A stretch of DNA of 64,000 nucleotides from positions 434,501-498,500 of the forward strand of contig BSBK01004083.1 in NCBI GenBank assembly GCA_027943335.1, written 5' to 3'. The notes below the pieces were generated by a model. It did no database searches and was not told where the DNA came from. It saw nothing but the letters and a program-made list of their open reading frames with translations. The stretch comes from Chamaecyparis obtusa (Eukaryota > Streptophyta > Pinopsida > Cupressales > Cupressaceae). The translations under genes were made by a program, and so were the position numbers. Positions 58,643-64,000 of this stretch are shown here, in pieces (position 1 is the stretch's first letter; each line of letters opens with the position of its first letter).

Positions 58643-60051
58643 TATAATGTCCCCTTTCTAGAATGGGATTTAATAATAAATTATTAAACAAATGTAGCAA
58701 TATTATAATATAATTTATTATTAAATATAATATATCTATATTAATAATATATATCATATTATTTATTAATGTAAATAAATAATAAAAAAATGATAATAAT
58801 ATTAATAAAGCATTGGAATATAATTTAAAAATAGTGATAAATGAATAATAATATCATATAATTACAAAAAAAAGAAACTTACAAAAATATATTTCCTTAT
58901 TAAAATAGTTTAAAATGAAATCAAAATATCAAACAAATCAATAAATAAACAATAATAAATTATATTATTGACCTCCGATAAGATGTACATTGTTTAAGAC
59001 TCTCATCGATAGTGAAAGAGAAGTTAGACGGAGAATACTAAGTCAATGACTATTAGTCAAGATAAGAATTTAACATATAAACTAAAAAATATACATTTAT
59101 GAGAGGGTGTGTTTTGGTAAAAATGCAATCCCTATCTCTTCATGAGATATTAGAGGGAGGGCATTCAAAAACTAGATAAGGAGCAAAAGAAAAAAGGTAA
59201 AACTATAATCCAAAGGTTAGAATCAAGTTCGAACCAATCACAGGAGTTGAGTCATCGCATCATTCACTCATAATGAGATCAGCGAGATTCTACTCAAGAG
59301 ATCATCAATGGGAGATTATAAAATTGAAAATCTGTGTTTTGCTACACGATATTGGTAGTGGCATCTTAGAAGAGCGGCAATGATAATTATTGAGAAATAT
59401 GGTGGAGCGGGAGCATTGTGATTGTTTATATCAGGAACTATAACATCCAATAATCCAAGTCCCTCAACACCAATAACCCCACTCCTTATTTGTGTGCAGA
59501 TCCCTAGAGTTTGTAGTGGTTGTGGAAGTATTGAGATTCAATATTAAGAATGTAGACTCTATACTATTCAAACTGCTCATACCCACAATCATTGGTCACA
59601 AACTTCACGGTCGGCTACTCTACGCAATATTTCATTGTTGGCAATTCTTCTGGAGTGTGTAACCAATTAGTGGTAACATTATTCGGTATCTACAATATAA
59701 GTAGATTACCTTCATTATTCATTGTAATTATACAAATACATCTAATTAGTTTGAATATCTCACCATTGGAGTAATCACAGATCATCGGTTTGATATGAAA
59801 TATTGATACCCTCGATAGTTCATCTTCTAAACTATGTCCAAACAGCACTTAGAAATAGCCAATAAGGTAAATAAAAAACAAATTTGTGTATGAATATGAT
59901 TACATCTTAATGGTGAAATAAGAAGGGATATGTGAGTGGTATTCATCCCTATAACATAAGCAACTAGTATATGACTTTGATTAATTAAAATAAGGGGAAG
60001 GTGATCATATTTTACAAGATCTCTAAGGCAATATAGATTGGAGACATTACA
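58643..60051 (+). repeat. 3' LTR of the 54-60 kb element
   Basis: Aligns with the 5' LTR after removal of the LINE. Its first two bases are TA instead of TG, apparently a point mutation. Confidence 0.85.
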
Positions 60052-60056
60052 CGATT

Positions 60057-60800
60057 CTAGTGAGGGATGCCACAAATACCCCTACCTTGTTTACTGCTCC
60101 TCTGAGTCTATCGCTTCATCCGTCGCTTTTGGTCGTACACGTGGTCGGTTTGCTAAGGCTTCTGCCCTTCTTGGGTCTGTCGAGATTGATGTGTACGATC
60201 TCCCCTCAATCCAGTACTCCCTCGCTACCCCTCGCCATCTCCTCCCTTGCAGACAGGAGTTGAACAATTGTATCAGAACACACATTTATAGACAGTTCAT
60301 TCACACCACTGCAGTCAATCCCCATGATGGTCTTCAACCTAAAATGGCTTTTTATGCAGAGCACTTCCTCAAGCTAAAGGACAAGTTCACCATTCATCCT
60401 TCTTACTTATCTGCCACTGGTTGCATTCCCTCCAAATCCCTCTTGGTTCCTTCAAAGTTGGTTCTCATCGGCTCCAAGTTGAAACTAATCACTAGCTTGA
60501 CAGAGTGAACAAGATTTGCTAGTTATGTAGCCTCAAAAAAATCAAGACTGAGGAGCACTTCATTTTCCGTTGCCCTATCTACTACATGATTAGAGAGATT
60601 TTCCATTGCCTTTTCAAAGAGACCCAGTCTTGTTGTGGAGGCTTCTTGCGGTTGTTATTTTGTTCTTGTTGTTGTTGTTTTGGGTTTCTTTCCTTGGGCA
60701 CTATTCAGTGTTCCTGCAATGGGTTGGCTCCCTATTGTATGCTCTTCAATCCCTTTGACCTTCTTTTGATCATTTGTTGACATTAAAAAATTCATCTTAT
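60057..60800 (+). pseudogene. Second LINE-like reverse transcriptase C-terminal fragment
   Basis: A frame to 60508 (PSYLSATGCIPSKSLLVPSK...) is followed, after a stop and shift, by KKIKTEEHFIFRCPIYYMIR and EIFHCLFKETQSC. The H-x-x-x-x-C spacing of EEHFIFRC is typical of the zinc region at the end of LINE-type reverse transcriptases. It differs in sequence from the LINE at 54291-55913. Where it begins is unclear because the LTR element abuts it. Confidence 0.5.
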
Positions 60801-62195
60801 CAATCTAAAATTGGTTGGTAACATGCATTAAGCCCCCATAACATATTGCTATTGCTCTCTCATTTCTTATGACAATACTACTTGCAACAGCCTTAACTAG
60901 AGTTGTTGTATTTACGTTAAGATGTGAATTGTTTAAGAAGGCAAGGATTTTTTATATCCCACCAAGTTGGAGGTTTGATCTACACTCAGGCAAACCAAAA
61001 CCTATCAATGGTCAGTGTCGTGGGAATAACACCTCAGATTTTGTGATAGAAGATTCTCCATTCAAGTTCTATATGGTCCTTTACTTGAATCATAGCATCT
61101 AAGCTTGGTTGCTACGTACACTCAAGCCATGTATGACTTGAGAGGGAATGTTGGAGATTCGATTCTAACTCCAAGAAAGCTAAACGGATGAAGAGTTTGT
61201 GACTTAGTAGTGGAACACCTAGCTTATAACATGCAAGACTGACATAGGTACTCTCCACAAATTAAAGAGTATGTATGTGAATTTCACGAGTGTGATTACT
61301 TCAAATTAGTATTTTAGTCCCAAACTTTCACAAACAATTATAAATTTTTAGAAGACAATATAGAATTCAACCTAATACCTAGGATGGGATTATGTTTTTC
61401 TCTATAGTCTCTTCCTTCAAAACAGTTTTCTTGAAGGCCAAGGAGAAGATAATCTACTGGCAATTTTGAGTAAGATGGTGGTCATGAGTTCCATCCCACA
61501 AGTTAGCCAAGTTTCATTTGCTTGTTTGTAAGAATCATGATGCAAAACTCTCAAATTCTTATGACCCTTGTTAAGTTTCAAAGGATACTAACATTAAATA
61601 ACTCTGTGTAATTAAAATATATTCATTTTTTATTTTTATTTTTGTGGCTTTTTTACTTTTTTCAGTTTGCTTGGTCCCCCACACACACATATAGGTATGT
61701 ATGTTCATATGTAGGTTTTTATGCTTGTTTAGATGTGTGTATTAGCTGTTTTGGTAGGTGTTTATTTATTTTCGTATTATTATGCTTATGCAAATGTTTA
61801 TTATATGTATTATCTCATATATTATTTTGTTTATATATTATTATATTATTGTTAATATTGTTTATTTTTTCTTATTATTATCATTCTGTTTTTTATATTA
61901 TTCTAATTATATATTATTATATATTATATTTTATTTTTATACAGTATATATCTTTATGTACACTATATATTATCATTATATTATATTATTTTGTTTATAT
62001 ATTTTCATGTTTATTTTATGCATTTGTATTTTTTATGTAGGTTATATGTAGTATTATTTGCCTTCTATTTTATTTTCTCTTTTTTATCTTTAATTTTATT
62101 CATTCTATCTTTTTTGAACTCCATGCAATCTTTCCCTCCCCCCCTCCTTTTTCTACCTGCCTGGGTCTGCAATTTTCTCCTATCTCTTTCTACAG
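60801..62195. other. Non-coding; long TAT-rich tract
   Basis: From 61640 to 62100 the plus strand is almost pure T/A with TTATTAT and TATATT runs, which leaves long open frames of Phe, Ile, Tyr and Leu that are not genes. A pyrimidine-rich tract leads into the exon at 62196. Confidence 0.6.
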
Positions 62196-62359
62196 CTCGC
62201 TTTCATCATGATGATGGATCATTGAGCATGATCAGAAATGTTGATGCAAATAAAATCCACACAATTGAATCCAGAAGCGCACACTCTAATAACATAAAAT
62301 GTTTACCATCAAATGAAGTTAATAGGCATTTAAAAGACAGCACAAAAATTGCTTCATAA
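62196..62359 (+). CDS. Terminal exon of a second unrecognised host gene
   Basis: A long pyrimidine tract and CTTTCTACAG precede 164 bases: two bases, 53 codons (RFHHDDGSLSMIRNVDANKI...) and TAA at 62357-62359. The other two plus-strand frames have early stops. The composition, polar with Asn, His and Ser, looks like a flexible C-terminal tail. Its upstream exons must lie further left on the plus strand; I could not find any in the window. AATAAA at 62594-62599 is a possible polyadenylation signal. Family not recognised. Confidence 0.55.
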
Positions 62360-62599
62360 AGAGGCTATTGTGTTGTTTTCTCCACAAACCACATTCAAAG
62401 CCTAGAACATTATGCATCCAAGTACAATCTAACAGAGGAATTATTCAAATAATGACTCAGTGCACTCTGGTTTTATCCCAACCTCTATTATTTTCTGCAT
62501 GCGTGGGTGATTTTAAAGTCATTTAATATTTGTTCTTTTGTCATCTACATTAAGGATTTGAGTTCAATTTTCTGGAAAGATCAACTTTGTCTCAATAAA

Positions 62600-63723
62600 G
62601 CTTCATATTCAAATTTGTAATATCCTTACCCATTGCATTCTATATTGTGTGGTCTCAACCTACTTGATAGTTAGCATGTATGCATCGCTGGGTTACTGGT
62701 TCATTTTATTTGCTTCTAACTGATGAGCTCACCCACAATAGGATGTTACTTACACTAGTTTATCACAATTGTCTGAATTGTCAATGTCTATCTTCTTGCT
62801 TCAAAAATTTACTCAGCAGATATTACAATTTTTACAAATGGGTAAAATTGGGGAGGATAAGCTAAATTGTGAGAGTAGGGACATTTACATTGACATAAGT
62901 CTATAATTGAACAAATAATAAACACCACATGCATAAAAAAGAAAACCAAAGTGTTAGTTTCATGAGACACCAAAAAGAAAAAAGAAAAATTGTATAAAAT
63001 ACAATGAATTGATATAAAAGTTGTTGGAAGTGGTCTCAGGTGTGAGTCCTTTTGGAGTAGTGTTCAAGTTTGGTAGAGATTAAATGCTTTTTTTAATGCT
63101 GGTGTGCTTTTTCTGACTAGCTGGGAATCGAACTTTGGTTCATCTTACAGTGATCAGACCTGCTATAACTCTCGGTAATATTTTTGAGTATTCCTCTTTG
63201 TGGAGTGACGCATTCTGAGTGATCATTTGTCATCTTTAGTGAAAAACTGAATTAATTATACCAAATCACCCCTAGAAGCAGGGGCCACCTCCTTGTTAGC
63301 AAGTGGGTTTGGTAATGATAATTTAAGGCCTGTAATGTCCTTATTTTCAGGTTCTCTTGTAATGCAGCTGGTGTTGCCTTTCTAGGTTGGTGTCAGCAAG
63401 ATCAGCGAAGTATTTTGATGTCGCCAATGTGTTCAAATGGATTAAAGGAGATGAATGACGCATTCTAGAGTGATTTCAGGAAACTTGTCCAGGACTTACT
63501 ATTTTTAGTAAGCATTAGTTTGGACACCAGTTGGTCAATTAGAGTTTTGGTTGGCATACTATTTTTAGTAGTTACTATTTATATTAACTTCTATTTTTGG
63601 CGGCTAACCATCGCTTTGGTCTCCTCTCAACTTTAGCATTGAATATGTTGTCACTGATGTCAAAGGTTGATGATCAAGGTCGTATAAATTTCAAGGGATT
63701 ACTCAAACTAATAGAAAATTGGA
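62600..63723. other. No gene assigned; possible LTR start
   Basis: TGTAATGTCC at about 63332 matches the LTR start of the 54-60 kb element for ten bases. If it is an LTR, its other end lies outside the window. ACTATTTTTAGTA occurs near 63500 and 63555, as also in the LTR at 29292-30141. Confidence 0.3.
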
Positions 63724-63888
63724 TTGAACTACCTGGTTGTCTACTTGAGCTGCTTGAGGTGCTTGAGCTAGTTGGTTGTATAGTTGAGCTACCTAGTTGT
63801 CTTGTTGAGCTACTTGGTTGTCTAGTTGAGCTAGCTGAGTGTCTGGTTGAGCTGGTTGAGTGTCTACTTATGTTGCCTATTTGTCTAC
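63724..63888. repeat. 21-bp minisatellite, eight units
   Basis: Units of the form TTGAGCTACTTGGTTGTCTAG run head to tail; the second unit is 18 bases. Since 21 is a multiple of three, a Ser/Thr/Arg-rich minus-strand frame stays open but is a repeat artefact. Confidence 0.9.
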
Positions 63889-64000
63889 TGACTTGTGCCA
63901 AGTCAGCCTATTTGACATGTCATTCTTTGAATATTCAAGGGGCTCAAAAAATTAAGTATTCAACATGTATTGTTTTATTCAAAACTCTTCTTTTATGGTG

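Larger units (their letters stand above)
54187..60051 (+). mobile_element. Non-autonomous LTR retrotransposon with a LINE in its 5' LTR
   Basis: The 5' LTR is 54187-54290 plus 55930-57234 (about 1.4 kb without the LINE); the 3' LTR is 58643-60051. They begin TGTAATGTCCCC (TATAATGT in the 3' copy) and end GGACATTACA or GAGACATTACA. TGGTATCAAAGCATG follows the 5' LTR; GGGGAAGGGTGGAC precedes the 3' LTR. The 1.4-kb interior has no gag or pol; it holds a tandem array and a larger direct repeat. Flanking pentamers TGATA and CGATT do not match well, so the target duplication is not confirmed. The LTR start resembles that of the gypsy element at 41026. Confidence 0.85.

Noticed and set aside
54182..60056. 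Exact target duplication for the 54-60 kb LTR element
   Set aside because: Flanks TGATA and CGATT agree at only three of five positions, so it is not claimed.
61642..62195. Plus-strand open frames of about 100-130 codons rich in Phe, Ile, Tyr and Leu resembling a membrane protein
   Set aside because: The DNA is a TAT-rich low-complexity tract; the hydrophobic composition follows from base composition.

Overview
This is nuclear DNA of a seed plant, AT-rich and dominated by nested LTR retrotransposons. The host exons are short, spaced far apart and separated by introns full of retroelements, which points to a large-genome plant such as a conifer. That assignment is an inference. I see no rRNA or tRNA gene, no organellar gene and no bacterial feature.

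Host genes. I can assemble one multi-exon host gene on the minus strand. Ten exons lie between 54115 and 10833. Where exons appear adjacent their splice phases agree, and the last exon ends in a stop codon. I do not recognise the protein. Its introns hold most of the mobile DNA. The terminal exon of a second, unrecognised gene is on the plus strand at 62196-62359.

Layout. 1-5.9 kb: a candidate solo LTR (864-3743) containing a SINE-like retroposon with a GATA-rich minisatellite, then a candidate DNA transposon. 5.9-10.1 kb: a 0.9-kb tandem duplication whose second copy is split by a 2.4-kb non-autonomous LTR element with a hairpin-forming tandem array. 11.1-14.1 kb: a 3-kb LTR element carrying only a gag-like ORF. 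16.2-22.3 kb: a decayed Ty1/copia element on the minus strand, split by a solo LTR. 23.8-30.1 kb: a 6.35-kb non-autonomous LTR element on the minus strand carrying a decayed PDS5-like (cohesin-associated) sequence. 31.2-32.4 kb: coiled-coil and gypsy gag remnants. 32.5-39.5 kb: a nearly complete copia element with frameshifts. 41.0-48.7 kb: a broken chromodomain-bearing Ty3/gypsy element. 49-52.3 kb: repetitive intergenic or intronic DNA. 54.2-60.1 kb: a non-autonomous LTR element with a LINE inserted in its 5' LTR. 60.1-60.8 kb: a LINE-like fragment. 61.6 kb to the end: low-complexity DNA, the plus-strand exon and a 21-bp minisatellite.

How the parts work together. Four LTR elements (6.9, 11.1, 23.8 and 54.2 kb) lack reverse transcriptase and integrase but keep LTRs, a tRNA primer site and a polypurine tract, so they must have been moved by other elements. 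The two pol-bearing families here (copia and gypsy) are of the kind that could have done so, but both copies in this window are broken. The most notable single object is the PDS5-carrying element. The most notable structure is the host gene whose introns span the retroelement clusters.
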